A DNA stretch of 64,000 nucleotides from Flavobacteriales bacterium (GTDB taxonomy: Bacteria > Bacteroidota > Bacteroidia > Flavobacteriales > Flavobacteriaceae): positions 124,001 through 188,000 of the forward strand of contig JAFLBS010000006.1 in assembly GCA_017303755.1 (NCBI GenBank). Reading direction: 5' to 3'. Position 1 is the first letter of the stretch, and every line of letters begins with the position of its first letter. Of this stretch, positions 8,258 to 16,760 are shown one piece after another. Below the pieces are notes generated by a model. It saw nothing but the letters and a program-made list of their open reading frames with translations. It ran no database searches and had not been told where the DNA came from. The position numbers and the translations under genes are program-made.

Positions 8258-10993
8258 ATGAGCTTTATCAAATGTTTGATTATACTAGTTTTAAGCACAC
8301 ACATCTCTTTTGCTCAAAAAGAAATGTCAAAACAAATGGATGCCATACTAAAAAACAACAATGAAAACCCTCAAAAAATAGAGCAACTTCAAAATCTACT
8401 GAATCAATTTAAGAATTCTACAACTACTCCAGAAACGGGAATTGTTTACAATGAATTAGCTAAAATTTTGTTTAAGAATAGTCAAAACGACAAAGCAATA
8501 AATTCTCTAAAAAAATCAATTCGTATTCTTGAAAAACACAAGAGAACTCATTTATTTGAATTGAATAGATCAAGAAACAATTTGGCTTATATTTATATGA
8601 CTGAAGAAAGAGTGAATGAACAATACCTTCTTCTAAAGCAAATAATTAACGATAAAGGCAACGACGAAAATACATTTAATGCACTTAACAACGCTGCAAT
8701 AATCGAGTCAAAAAGAGGTGACTATTACTCTGGACTGAATAGACTTAATTTATTATTGACTACTAAACATACGATTGAAAATGAACTAATGGTACGAATA
8801 AATATTATTAAAATTTATGCCATTATGATCGAAAGTTATTCAAGTGATAAGTTTAAGAAACATAAACAAATCATACAAATCCATCAAAACAAAATTGAAA
8901 CTAGTTTCCATAAAACAACTCTAAACGAAGTGGTATTGTACAGTTTTTACAATAATTTGGCCAATATTTATGAGTCTTTAGAAGAGTATGATACAGCTTT
9001 GCAACTCTATTTAAAATCGAAAAAATACTATACTGATCAAAATGAAACTTCAAAAGCGTTAGATGTAACCAATAATATAGGCTATTTGTATGCAAAACAA
9101 AAAAAGACAAAGCGTGCTATCGAGTGTTTTCAAACAATTATCAATACATCAGATGACATCAACCAAATTGCTGCAGCATATAACAATATGGGGTATTTTT
9201 TAGATGTAAAATCAACCCAAAAGATTCCTTATCTTCAAAAATCACTTCAGGTTATTCTAGAAAAAAACGAGCCCAATTTTACTTTGCCTTCACTTGATTC
9301 GATAAGAGATTCGGGCTGTCAACAAGAAATTTTAGTGTATTTAGTAGATTTGGCGTATCATTATGTTGAGAGTTATAAAGAGACAAATAATAGCAACTAC
9401 TTATGGAGAGCGAAAGAAACATTATACAGAATTGACGAGCTTGTTTCGCTTATTCGTTACGAAAGCAATACCGAACAGTCTAAACTTTTTTGGATAGAGA
9501 AAGGAGTAAACACCTATATGTTAGCCGTTGAAGTTTGTTATCTATTGAATAAACCCGATGAAGGCTTTTATTTTATGGAAAAAAACAAAGCTTTATTGTT
9601 GCAAGAAAACATCAAAATGTTTCAAGCAAAGTTGGAATTGGAAATTCCAAAAAAACTAAGAGAGCGAGAATATAAGTTGCATTACGAATTAGTAGCTTTA
9701 GAAAAAAAGTTTCAAAGTAATCCTAATTCTATTTCATTAAAAAAGAGTTTGAATAAAAAAAATAAAGAGTTTCAACTATTTATTGATTCTCTTAGTGTGA
9801 AATATCCAAAATACTCAAAGATTAAGCAAAAAATTGAAACTCTAACATTGAATAAAGCACTTTCTACAATTTCAAAAAAGGAATGCTTTGTTACCTATAT
9901 TTTAAATCAAGAAGATGGATATGGTATCTTTTGTAGCAATCAAGAGCAACTATTTTTTAAAATTAAGAGTGTTCCAGAAGTTCAAAAAAATGTAAAGATG
10001 GTAAAAAACTACATGTCTAAACGCGTTTTAGACAAAGCTAAAACCACTGATTTTCAAGCAATAAATTATAAAGTTTTTAAATCATTATTCCCTTTTAGTG
10101 ATGCAATAACCAAACTTAAAAATAAAAAAATTATCATTGTACCTGATGATGCATTATTGAATTTACCTTTTGAAGCTTTAGTAACACATCCTACCAATAA
10201 ACTTACTGATAGCTATTTAATCAATACTACTGAAATATCCTATATACAGTCGTTTTCTGTTTTTGAAAGAATTAAGCAAAGAAAAAATCAACCCCAAAAA
10301 AATCTTCTTGCCATTTCACCCAATCAATTTGATGACAAAAGTTTACAAACTCTAAATAGTTCGAATAAAGCTATCCAAACTTTGAATAAATACAGTTCCT
10401 CAAATGTGTTACTGGAAGAAGAAGCTACAAAAGAAAATTTCTATAAATTCAGAAATGAGTATGCAATACTACACCTAAATACTCATGGTGGAGTAGATGC
10501 TTTGACCGAATCTCCGTGGATTGCATTCAGAAACAATCGATTAACACTGGACGAACTTTATGGATTGGATAACCAAGCCGAATTAGTGATTTTAGATGCC
10601 TGTAAAACAAACGATGGAAATTTGGCAACTGGCGAAGGTATTATTAGCTTGTCAAGAGGTTTTTTTAACACAGGTTCAAAAAGCGTTTTGGCATCACTGT
10701 GGAATGTAAACGAAAAGGCTGGTAACGAAATTATTTCTTCATTTTACAACGAATTGGAAAATGGTAGTTCTAAATCAAAAGCACTGCAGTCAGCAAAAAT
10801 TAAATACCTCAAAGAACATCAGTTTTCAGAAGTTTTACCTTATTACTGGGCTTCCTTTACATTAACGGGCAGTACAACCCCAATAGATATAACCGAAAGT
10901 TGGTTGCATGGAAAACAATTACTACTATTGATTTCACTATTTTTAATCCTCTCTTTCTTTTTTTTATACAAAAGAAAATTCTTCAAAAAATAG
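8258..10993 (+). CDS. Exported TPR protein with C-terminal CHAT (caspase-like) peptidase domain
   Basis: I use the ATG at 8258, which gives an N-terminal signal peptide (MSFIKCLIILVLSTHISFAQ) and 911 residues; an in-frame upstream start at 8216 would add 14 residues and blur it. About residues 40-350 are TPR repeats (LEEYDTALQLYLKSKKYY, KRAIECFQTII). A helical linker follows, then a CHAT domain from about residue 600 to 870 with the caspase-like dyad intact: His743 in LHLNTHGG and Cys782 in VILDACKTNDG. Near the C-terminus is one membrane span (LLLLISLFLILSFFFLY) and a basic tail (KRKFFKK). This topology puts TPR and CHAT in the periplasm. CHAT proteins are cysteine peptidases, known for example from separase-like and CRISPR-linked TPR-CHAT proteins. 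The substrate here is unknown; the adjacent subtilase and the TPR anti-sigma candidate are attractive partners. Confidence 0.92.
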   Translation: MSFIKCLIILVLSTHISFAQKEMSKQMDAILKNNNENPQKIEQLQNLLNQFKNSTTTPETGIVYNELAKILFKNSQNDKAINSLKKSIRILEKHKRTHLFELNRSRNNLAYIYMTEERVNEQYLLLKQIINDKGNDENTFNALNNAAIIESKRGDYYSGLNRLNLLLTTKHTIENELMVRINIIKIYAIMIESYSSDKFKKHKQIIQIHQNKIETSFHKTTLNEVVLYSFYNNLANIYESLEEYDTALQLYLKSKKYYTDQNETSKALDVTNNIGYLYAKQKKTKRAIECFQTIINTSDDINQIAAAYNNMGYFLDVKSTQKIPYLQKSLQVILEKNEPNFTLPSLDSIRDSGCQQEILVYLVDLAYHYVESYKETNNSNYLWRAKETLYRIDELVSLIRYESNTEQSKLFWIEKGVNTYMLAVEVCYLLNKPDEGFYFMEKNKALLLQENIKMFQAKLELEIPKKLREREYKLHYELVALEKKFQSNPNSISLKKSLNKKNKEFQLFIDSLSVKYPKYSKIKQKIETLTLNKALSTISKKECFVTYILNQEDGYGIFCSNQEQLFFKIKSVPEVQKNVKMVKNYMSKRVLDKAKTTDFQAINYKVFKSLFPFSDAITKLKNKKIIIVPDDALLNLPFEALVTHPTNKLTDSYLINTTEISYIQSFSVFERIKQRKNQPQKNLLAISPNQFDDKSLQTLNSSNKAIQTLNKYSSSNVLLEEEATKENFYKFRNEYAILHLNTHGGVDALTESPWIAFRNNRLTLDELYGLDNQAELVILDACKTNDGNLATGEGIISLSRGFFNTGSKSVLASLWNVNEKAGNEIISSFYNELENGSSKSKALQSAKIKYLKEHQFSEVLPYYWASFTLTGSTTPIDITESWLHGKQLLLLISLFLILSFFFLYKRKFFKK

Positions 10994-11019
10994 CAATTCT
11001 AATTACTACTCCAACGAAG

Positions 11020-11046
11020 CCCAACAGAAATATGTTGGGTTTTTTA
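11020..11046 (+). terminator. Terminator after the TPR-CHAT gene
   Basis: CCCAAC and GTTGGG pair around an 8-nt loop and run into TTTTTT, about 27 nt after the stop codon. Confidence 0.8.
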
Positions 11047-11060
11047 TTTTTTATTAAAAA

Positions 11061-11091
11061 TTTTGGGTAATGAATTTTTAAAAGGAACACT
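11061..11091 (+). promoter_or_regulatory. Candidate ECF-sigma promoter upstream of the T9SS protein gene
   Basis: TTTTGGGTAATGAATTT at 11061-11077, then ACT at 11089 (offset 28), matches the element at 6796 in both sequence and spacing. It lies 100 nt upstream of the ATG, directly behind the previous terminator. Confidence 0.55.
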
Positions 11092-11160
11092 TATTATTAA
11101 AACAATAGGTGTAACCCGAAAAACCTTTCAAAGAGTAGGGAAAATTTAATTTTATTTATT

Positions 11161-12327
11161 ATGAAAAAATCTATTTTAATTTTTCTTTTTGCAATTTTTG
11201 GATGTATTGCAAATGCAAACGCACAAATTATCATTACTCCTGATTTAGATTTAGATCCAAACAGTGGAAGTAAAGATATAACGGCTTACCCCAATAGTGT
11301 TACTTATCCAGAGTATTATGAACTCAATATGCGATTAAGTGTTATGGTGAATACTACAGAGTCAGGAAAATTCTCTACAACTAGTTACAGAAGAATGAGA
11401 ACTTGGAATAATACTACTCAAGCTTATGGTGCTTGGGGTTCATGGGGAACTTTTACACCGAATATGAATGTTTTCCCTAATTTAGGACCAAGTCAGCCCG
11501 TAGCTAGCTCATATGTTGGCACAGCAAGAACGTATCAACTTGAAGGTACTCAAATTGAATATTATATTAGAGTTACATTCATTCCAACTGTCGGAGGCAG
11601 TGTGGTAAAAAATACGCCAACACGAACTGCAACTATTTTAGGTGTTCCAACAGCTTGTTTTAGTATGTATAATGTAATCTCAACTCAAAACGAACCTTCT
11701 TATTATGGTCCGATGCCCGTTAAAACAATTTGTCAAAATGCAGTAACAATTAATGGTAGTTGCAGTAAATTTGAGAATGCTTATCATATAAGAATATCAG
11801 AATTTAATCTGGCTACTTGGACTTTTGTAAGCGATTTATATAATAATTGGGTTCCTGGAGGTGGAGAAGCTCCAACATTTATTAGTTTAAACGCTCTTGC
11901 TGCCACTAATGGTAAAGTTTTAACTCCAGGTAAAGTATATTTAGTTAATCTGTCAGTTGGACCAACTTGGAATTCAGCTGAAGCTCAGTTTTTTAGAGTT
12001 ATTACTTGTCGTCAATCGGGAAGTGAGGATGCGAGTGAATTACAAACTATTGAAGCTCCATCTGATGTTACCATAGATGAAACTGTACAAGAAATAAAAC
12101 TATATCCTAATCCTGTTAAAGACGAATTAACAATTATCGTAAACGAAGTGGAGAAAATTGTTTCGTATTCAATCTTTGATAATTCAGGAAACGCAGTTAA
12201 AAAAGGTGAGTTTACAACCGAATCTAACGAACAAAAAGTAAACTTAAATGAATTAAGACAAGGTATTTATTTACTCAATATAGAAACGAACAAGCAAAGC
12301 TATAGAGAGAAAATAATCAAAGAATAA
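11161..12327 (+). CDS. Secreted protein with type IX secretion (T9SS) type A sorting domain
   Basis: The 388-residue protein has a signal peptide (MKKSILIFLFAIFGCIANANAQ) and a C-terminal sorting domain of about 75 residues beginning at LYPNPVKDELTI and ending with a basic KIIKE, the usual T9SS type A pattern. The domain directs export across the outer membrane and often surface attachment. The middle part (residues 25-310) is beta-rich, with many Thr, Asn and Trp, and I do not recognise it. The upstream motif shared with the subtilase gene suggests it belongs to the same sigma regulon, possibly as the secreted output. Confidence 0.85.
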   Translation: MKKSILIFLFAIFGCIANANAQIIITPDLDLDPNSGSKDITAYPNSVTYPEYYELNMRLSVMVNTTESGKFSTTSYRRMRTWNNTTQAYGAWGSWGTFTPNMNVFPNLGPSQPVASSYVGTARTYQLEGTQIEYYIRVTFIPTVGGSVVKNTPTRTATILGVPTACFSMYNVISTQNEPSYYGPMPVKTICQNAVTINGSCSKFENAYHIRISEFNLATWTFVSDLYNNWVPGGGEAPTFISLNALAATNGKVLTPGKVYLVNLSVGPTWNSAEAQFFRVITCRQSGSEDASELQTIEAPSDVTIDETVQEIKLYPNPVKDELTIIVNEVEKIVSYSIFDNSGNAVKKGEFTTESNEQKVNLNELRQGIYLLNIETNKQSYREKIIKE

Positions 12328-12348
12328 TCTTCACTTTTTTTGTTAATC

Positions 12349-12380
12349 AAATCCGGTTATAATTTTTTATAATCGGATTT
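12349..12380. terminator. Bidirectional terminator between convergent genes
   Basis: AAATCCGGTTATAA and TTATAATCGGATTT form a 14-bp stem with one wobble pair and T/A tracts on both sides, so it can serve both the T9SS gene (+) and the aromatic block (-). Confidence 0.8.
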
Positions 12381-12381
12381 T

Positions 12382-13134
12382 TTAATATTTCCCGTTTAAT
12401 AATTCACCACCAATTGCCGATTTAGCTTCGATGTTGAGTTTTTTCATCATTTCGTAAGTAGTGCAAACTGCCGCAGAAGTTACTGGAATTCCGCATTCTT
12501 TTTGAATTAAATCAATGGCTTCTAACGATGGCATCTGTACGCAAGCCGAAGCTACTAAAACATCTACATCAGTCAAATCCAATTGTTTGTAAATTTCTAA
12601 CAAATTCATCGGATTTTGAGCGGCCACTTCTAAGTTATCCGGAATTTCCAAAGCAATACTTTCTTTTACTTTGATTCCTTGATGTTCAATATAATCAACA
12701 ACCATATCAGTAAGCGGACGCATATACGGAGTAATAATTGATATTTGTTTGGCGCCTAAAACCTTCAAACCATTAATCAAAGCACCCGCCGAAGTTACAA
12801 TTGGAGTTGGAAAGTCGTTAGCCACCGTTTCCTGATGCAAATTCACTTCTGAAACGCAATGATAACCGCGTCCCATACTCATAATTGCCACTAAACACGC
12901 GTAACCCATTACATCAACGTGAGCGTCGGATAATTCCTGAGCACATTTCAAACTCATCGCATCCATCGCTTCGAGTTCTTCTTTGGTCACTTTTTTCATT
13001 CGCATTCTACTGCTGTGAAAAGTAAATCGTTCGGGTAAAATAGTCTCGCGCGAGCGAAAGATGGCTGGTATTTCGGTTTCCATCGTCACATTGGAGGACG
13101 GAACTATTTGGCCTATTCTAAATTTTTTGTTCAT
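12382..13134 (-). CDS. Maleate cis-trans isomerase (Asp/Glu racemase superfamily)
   Basis: The 250-residue protein has the two catalytic cysteines expected of maleate isomerase: Cys80 in GYACLVAIMSMG and Cys198 in ASACVQMPSL. Their spacing (118) equals that of Cys76 and Cys194 in the Nocardia enzyme as I recall it. The N-terminal VPSSNVTMETE is also typical. Maleate isomerase converts maleate to fumarate. Last in the minus-strand aromatic block, it would take the maleate released when maleylpyruvate is split by the FAH-family hydrolase upstream. Arylmalonate decarboxylase is the closest alternative, but it has a different cysteine arrangement. Confidence 0.82.
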   Translation of the reverse strand: MNKKFRIGQIVPSSNVTMETEIPAIFRSRETILPERFTFHSSRMRMKKVTKEELEAMDAMSLKCAQELSDAHVDVMGYACLVAIMSMGRGYHCVSEVNLHQETVANDFPTPIVTSAGALINGLKVLGAKQISIITPYMRPLTDMVVDYIEHQGIKVKESIALEIPDNLEVAAQNPMNLLEIYKQLDLTDVDVLVASACVQMPSLEAIDLIQKECGIPVTSAAVCTTYEMMKKLNIEAKSAIGGELLNGKY

Positions 13135-13190
13135 TTTGTTTCAAGTTTAAAGTTCCAAGTTGATGCAGGAACTTAATTATTTGGGCGTTT

Positions 13191-13315
13191 CCTGTTTGCT
13201 TCGTACCTCGCAATGACAGGTCGGGCTTTCCGTTACAATCTGTTATTGCGAAGAACGAAGCGCTTTGAAGAGGCTATTTCGTAACGCAATAACAGGATTT
13301 CCACTATAATCCCTA
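13191..13315. repeat. REP-like intergenic repeat (family 1, copy A)
   Basis: TGCTTCGTACCTCGCAATGACA (13197-13218) reappears, in degenerate inverted form, near 13243-13264 and, with two mismatches, at 17398-17419. GGATTTCCACTATAATCCC near 13294 matches the reverse complement of the element near 17285. It fills the 193-bp gap between the isomerase and hydrolase genes. No gene is seen in it. Confidence 0.6.
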
Positions 13316-13327
13316 ACGCATTAGTAG

Positions 13328-14242
13328 TTATCTAGAAATCTCTTTTACAGTATTCACTATTGTTCCAATTCCCTCAACAGTAGCTTCAATAACATCTCCA
13401 TCGTACAACCACTCTTGTGGATCACGACCAGCACCAACACCGGCTGGAGTTCCAGTAGCAATAATATCACCTGGTTCTAATGTGAAAACAATACTCAAAT
13501 CTTCTATCAAATCATTGATGTTGAATAATAAGAATTTGGTATTCGAATTTTGCTTTTCAACTCCGTTCACTTTCAGTGATAAATTCAAGTTATGCGGATT
13601 TTCGATTTCGTCTTTAGTGACTAAAATCGGACCCATTGGTGCAAATGTGTCTTGTCCTTTGGAAACAATCCATTGTCCTTCACGTCGGCAATCACGAGCG
13701 GAAATATCATTAATTACGGTGTATCCGAAAACATAATCCAAAGCCTCTGATTTTGGAACGTATTTTCCTTTTTTGCCAATGACTACTGCCAATTCTACTT
13801 CCCAATCCAATTGCGAAGTAAGTTTAGTGTTCTTAATCACTTCAGTATTCGTTGCTGTAACCGTTGTGGGTGGTTTTGAAAAAATAATGGGTTTTTGAGG
13901 TAACTTTCCTGTTGTGTCTAATGTACGAGCGCTTTCGGCAACGTGTTCGGTATAGTTCAATCCAATCCCAATGATGTTTTTACGTGGTTTCGGAATAGGA
14001 GCGAGGAACGTAACTTCGTTCATTTCATAGGCAATTTCTTCAAAGAATGACGGCTCGGTTTCGGCAATCATGTCGTTGAGTTCTTCTACGATTTCAATTC
14101 CCATATCAATCAAATCGAGCATGTTGTCAGGCAATGGAAAATTGGATATTTCACCAAAATCTTCCATATCAATCACTTGATTGTTGTGAATGAATCCGAG
14201 TCGTGGTTCTGTATCGGCTGTTGTGTAAGTAAGTAGTTTCAT
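13328..14242 (-). CDS. Fumarylacetoacetate hydrolase (FAH) family protein, probable maleyl/fumarylpyruvate hydrolase
   Basis: I choose the ATG at 14242 (MKLLTYTTAD); the longer frame begins with TTG. The 304-residue protein has an FAH N-terminal domain and the catalytic fold with NYTEHVAES, the metal-binding region (DWEVELAVVIGK, Asp and Glu ligands), NDISARD and the end motif GDIIATGTPAGVG. The family hydrolyses C-C bonds in 2,4-dioxo acids. Beside a gentisate-type dioxygenase and a maleate isomerase, and with no maleylpyruvate isomerase in view, the likely reaction is hydrolysis of maleylpyruvate to pyruvate and maleate. Fumarylpyruvate remains possible if an isomerase lies elsewhere in the genome. 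Confidence 0.85.
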   Translation of the reverse strand: MKLLTYTTADTEPRLGFIHNNQVIDMEDFGEISNFPLPDNMLDLIDMGIEIVEELNDMIAETEPSFFEEIAYEMNEVTFLAPIPKPRKNIIGIGLNYTEHVAESARTLDTTGKLPQKPIIFSKPPTTVTATNTEVIKNTKLTSQLDWEVELAVVIGKKGKYVPKSEALDYVFGYTVINDISARDCRREGQWIVSKGQDTFAPMGPILVTKDEIENPHNLNLSLKVNGVEKQNSNTKFLLFNINDLIEDLSIVFTLEPGDIIATGTPAGVGAGRDPQEWLYDGDVIEATVEGIGTIVNTVKEISR

Positions 14243-14303
14243 GTTTATTTCTTGCAAAGGCGCAAGGCCAATTTATTAGTCTATTTTTAATTATCGTTCA
14301 AGA

Positions 14304-14477
14304 TTATTTTTTAAATTGTTTGTAAAGTGCAAACACTATTAAAGCCGACCAAAAGATTATGTTTACATATCCCACGATAACAGCAATATTGTTCTCTTTT
14401 TTTATTAAATAGAATCCCAATAGAATAAAAAGTAAAGGTATTCCAAAAGAAAAAATAAGTTTTGATATGTTATTCAT
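14304..14477 (-). CDS. Small two-span membrane protein (57 aa)
   Basis: An ATG at 14477 opens a 57-codon frame, MNNISKLIFSFGIPLLFILL..., with two membrane segments (residues 6-25 and 32-50), a lysine-rich turn (IKKENN) and a basic end (KQFKK). The positive residues fit a hairpin topology. It lies between the hydrolase and dioxygenase genes on the same strand. No family is recognised. This is the only coding content I see in the 285-bp gap. Confidence 0.5.
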   Translation of the reverse strand: MNNISKLIFSFGIPLLFILLGFYLIKKENNIAVIVGYVNIIFWSALIVFALYKQFKK

Positions 14478-14527
14478 TTATTTAATTATTATGTGACGCC
14501 AAGCTGTAACTCTGTTCTCTATGTTCT

Positions 14528-15637
14528 TTATTCTATTTTCTGATGACCGTTGTTTTCATCATATTCTCTTCCTTGATACAATCCTAATCCTTCAATTACA
14601 GGCAAATCATTAAAATTGAACAAACAAGCATCTTCGGTTTCTGATGCATTATGATGTTCATGCCAAGCCCACGATGGAACACAGAAAATATCTCTTTCTT
14701 TCCAGTCGAAACGTTTCCCGTTGATGATCGAATAACCTTTTCCTTTGGCACATTGGTACACAAATGAACCAGTATGCTTGTGTGCTTTTCCTTTGAAACC
14801 TGCAGGTAATAATTGCATCGCTGCACCCATAGTTTGCATTACGTGTCCACCCGTTAATGGATTCGAATAGTTCATAAAAATTCCGTCAAACGGATTTACT
14901 TCATTCACTTTTTGTGCTTCTAAAAGAGCTGGATACACTTTTGACCACGAAAACTTAAATAATGGCGAATACGGTTTGTCCCATGATTTGTCGGCAGGAA
15001 TTAATCCAGCGCAACCATAAGTGATTGGCGAATAATTTAAAGGTGCTACTAAAGGTTGTTTTCCGTCGTACACCGCATAATCATTGGCTTCCAAAGCATT
15101 TACTAATGGAATATCCAAACCATCTTGCCAAATACAGGTTTTTCCGCCTTCTTCCACGCCGTGTTCGTGCCAAGTAGAGTTGGGTGTAATGACAAAATCG
15201 TTAACCTCTAACATGATTTTATTGCCATCAACAACTGTATAGCCTTTATCGCCTTCCATGATGAAACGCAATGCAGACGCGCGATGACGATGTGCCGAAG
15301 TACTTTCACCCGGACGAGTGACTTGAATTCCGGTATACAACCAACCCACAGCAGCCGAAACGTCTTTGCGTTTGTCGTTCACTAAATATACCACGCGACG
15401 ACCTGCTTGTTCTGGAGTTACCAATTCGGAAGATTTGAGTACCAATTCGCGTAAATCATCATATTTCCATAACATCGGAACTGATGAACTTCTCGGTTCC
15501 CAAGGTTCGATATCGTTGGCTACTGTCCACAATGCACCTGCGCCAAGAGTTTCTAATTCTTTATAATAGGCTTCAAGTTCAGGTGTATCTTGAACTCGTG
15601 CGCGACCGATAACGTCGTCTGAATGTTTTGTTTCCAT
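14528..15637 (-). CDS. Gentisate 1,2-dioxygenase-type bicupin ring-cleavage dioxygenase
   Basis: The 369-residue protein has two cupin domains. The first holds the iron-site histidines H116 and H118 (AHRHRAS) and H157/H159 (STWHEHG); the second has HKHTGSF and AWHEHH. The tandem layout and length fit gentisate 1,2-dioxygenase and its relatives acting on salicylate, 1-hydroxy-2-naphthoate or 5-hydroxyanthranilate. These Fe(II) enzymes open the ring between carboxyl- and hydroxyl-bearing carbons; with gentisate the product is maleylpyruvate. The neighbouring thioesterase, FAH hydrolase and maleate isomerase make gentisate the simplest substrate. The exact substrate cannot be read from sequence alone. 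Confidence 0.88.
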   Translation of the reverse strand: METKHSDDVIGRARVQDTPELEAYYKELETLGAGALWTVANDIEPWEPRSSSVPMLWKYDDLRELVLKSSELVTPEQAGRRVVYLVNDKRKDVSAAVGWLYTGIQVTRPGESTSAHRHRASALRFIMEGDKGYTVVDGNKIMLEVNDFVITPNSTWHEHGVEEGGKTCIWQDGLDIPLVNALEANDYAVYDGKQPLVAPLNYSPITYGCAGLIPADKSWDKPYSPLFKFSWSKVYPALLEAQKVNEVNPFDGIFMNYSNPLTGGHVMQTMGAAMQLLPAGFKGKAHKHTGSFVYQCAKGKGYSIINGKRFDWKERDIFCVPSWAWHEHHNASETEDACLFNFNDLPVIEGLGLYQGREYDENNGHQKIE

Positions 15638-15648
15638 AGTATTATGTT

Positions 15649-15685
15649 TTAACCCTCGAAGGGTTTCAAACCCTTCGAGGGTTAA
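15649..15685. repeat. 37-bp near-perfect palindrome
   Basis: TTAACCCTCGAAGGGTTT and its exact reverse complement flank a single C. It sits in the 58-bp gap between the nitrilase and dioxygenase genes, just upstream of the dioxygenase ATG. It could act as a transcript-processing or stabilising hairpin, or be a repeat element. No T-tract follows. Confidence 0.75.
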
Positions 15686-15694
15686 GTTTATAAT

Positions 15695-16675
15695 TTATCT
15701 TTTATTAAATTCCTCATGATTATCAATGAATGTGATTTTACGAGTTGGAGCTGTATTCACTCGTAAATCAAATATATCAAATCGATTGTAATGTCCCAAA
15801 ATATCGTGCATTTGTTTCGGTTGGATGCATTTTTCCAAATCAATGTCTGCATAAATCATTCCTTCATCATCAATTAAAGGTTGACCAATTACAGCGCCAT
15901 TCGGACCAATAAATCCAGAGAAAGCGGAATCTTTTCGTTGAGCTAGTTCTTCAATTTGTGGTGCTTCAGGCTTTAAGATATCAACAATTTCCTTTGAGAT
16001 AGTGGAGCATGAAACAATAGTAAACAATTTTCCTTCAAAAGAATGTGCCGCAGCCCGAATTTTAATGGCTTCGGCCATATTATAATCGGGTGGAGCAGTA
16101 GGCAACGAAATATAGTTGGCAATATGAATCAATTCGCCTTGTGATAACAATGTAAATCGTGCCAAAGTATTAGTATTTTCTCCACAAGCCAAAGTTCCGA
16201 TTGGACCTATTTCAGTATTGTACACTTTTAAAGACGAACCATCACCCGATGTCCAGGTTAGTTTTTCGGCCCAAGTTGGTACCAATTTTCGGTGTTTTCC
16301 GATTACATTTCCGTTATTATCAATGATTAAATTGGTATTGTAAATTTCGCCATAACTATCGCCGCGTTCGTTAATTCCGATGACAATATGAATGTTGTGG
16401 TCTTTGGCAACTTGATATAAAGGTTGCATGGATGCATCGGTAACTGCAACCGAATTTTTATACAATTCTTCGTACCATTTACTTCCTTGAACAGGTGTCA
16501 GAACCCAATTCCAATACGGATAACCAGCAACAAATACCTCAGGAAAAGCGATGAGTTGCGCACCGTTTTGACTGGCTTCTTTGATGAATGAGATGGCTTT
16601 TTCAATCGTTTTTTCTACGTTGAGAAAAACGGGTGAGGTTTGAACTGTGGCGGCTTTGAATTTTTTAAACTCCAT
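15695..16675 (-). CDS. Nitrilase (carbon-nitrogen hydrolase superfamily)
   Basis: The start is the ATG at 16675 (MEFKKFKAATVQTSP); an upstream in-frame extension lies within repeat DNA. The catalytic triad is clear: Glu46 in FPEVFVAGYP, Lys130 in HRKLVPTWAEK and Cys164 in LACGENTN. The GYPYW and CGENTN contexts match true nitrilases (nitrile to carboxylic acid plus ammonia) better than amidases. The protein has 326 residues, normal for the family. Within an operon for aromatic acid breakdown it may supply the acid substrate from an aryl nitrile, though this is inference; aliphatic nitriles or cyanide-type substrates are possible. Confidence 0.88.
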   Translation of the reverse strand: MEFKKFKAATVQTSPVFLNVEKTIEKAISFIKEASQNGAQLIAFPEVFVAGYPYWNWVLTPVQGSKWYEELYKNSVAVTDASMQPLYQVAKDHNIHIVIGINERGDSYGEIYNTNLIIDNNGNVIGKHRKLVPTWAEKLTWTSGDGSSLKVYNTEIGPIGTLACGENTNTLARFTLLSQGELIHIANYISLPTAPPDYNMAEAIKIRAAAHSFEGKLFTIVSCSTISKEIVDILKPEAPQIEELAQRKDSAFSGFIGPNGAVIGQPLIDDEGMIYADIDLEKCIQPKQMHDILGHYNRFDIFDLRVNTAPTRKITFIDNHEEFNKR

Positions 16676-16689
16676 TTTATTTTTTTTGG

Positions 16690-16737
16690 AACGCGGATGA
16701 AACGGATTGCTATGCAAACACGGATAACCGCAGATTT
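16690..16737. repeat. Intergenic repeat (family 2, copy A)
   Basis: AACGCGGATGAAACGGATTG, then GCTATGCAAACACGGAT, resembles the sequence at 23911-23958 over about 45 bases. Both copies lie just upstream of minus-strand genes in the same block. Confidence 0.65.
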
Positions 16738-16760
16738 TGACTGATTTTTTACTTCGTACT

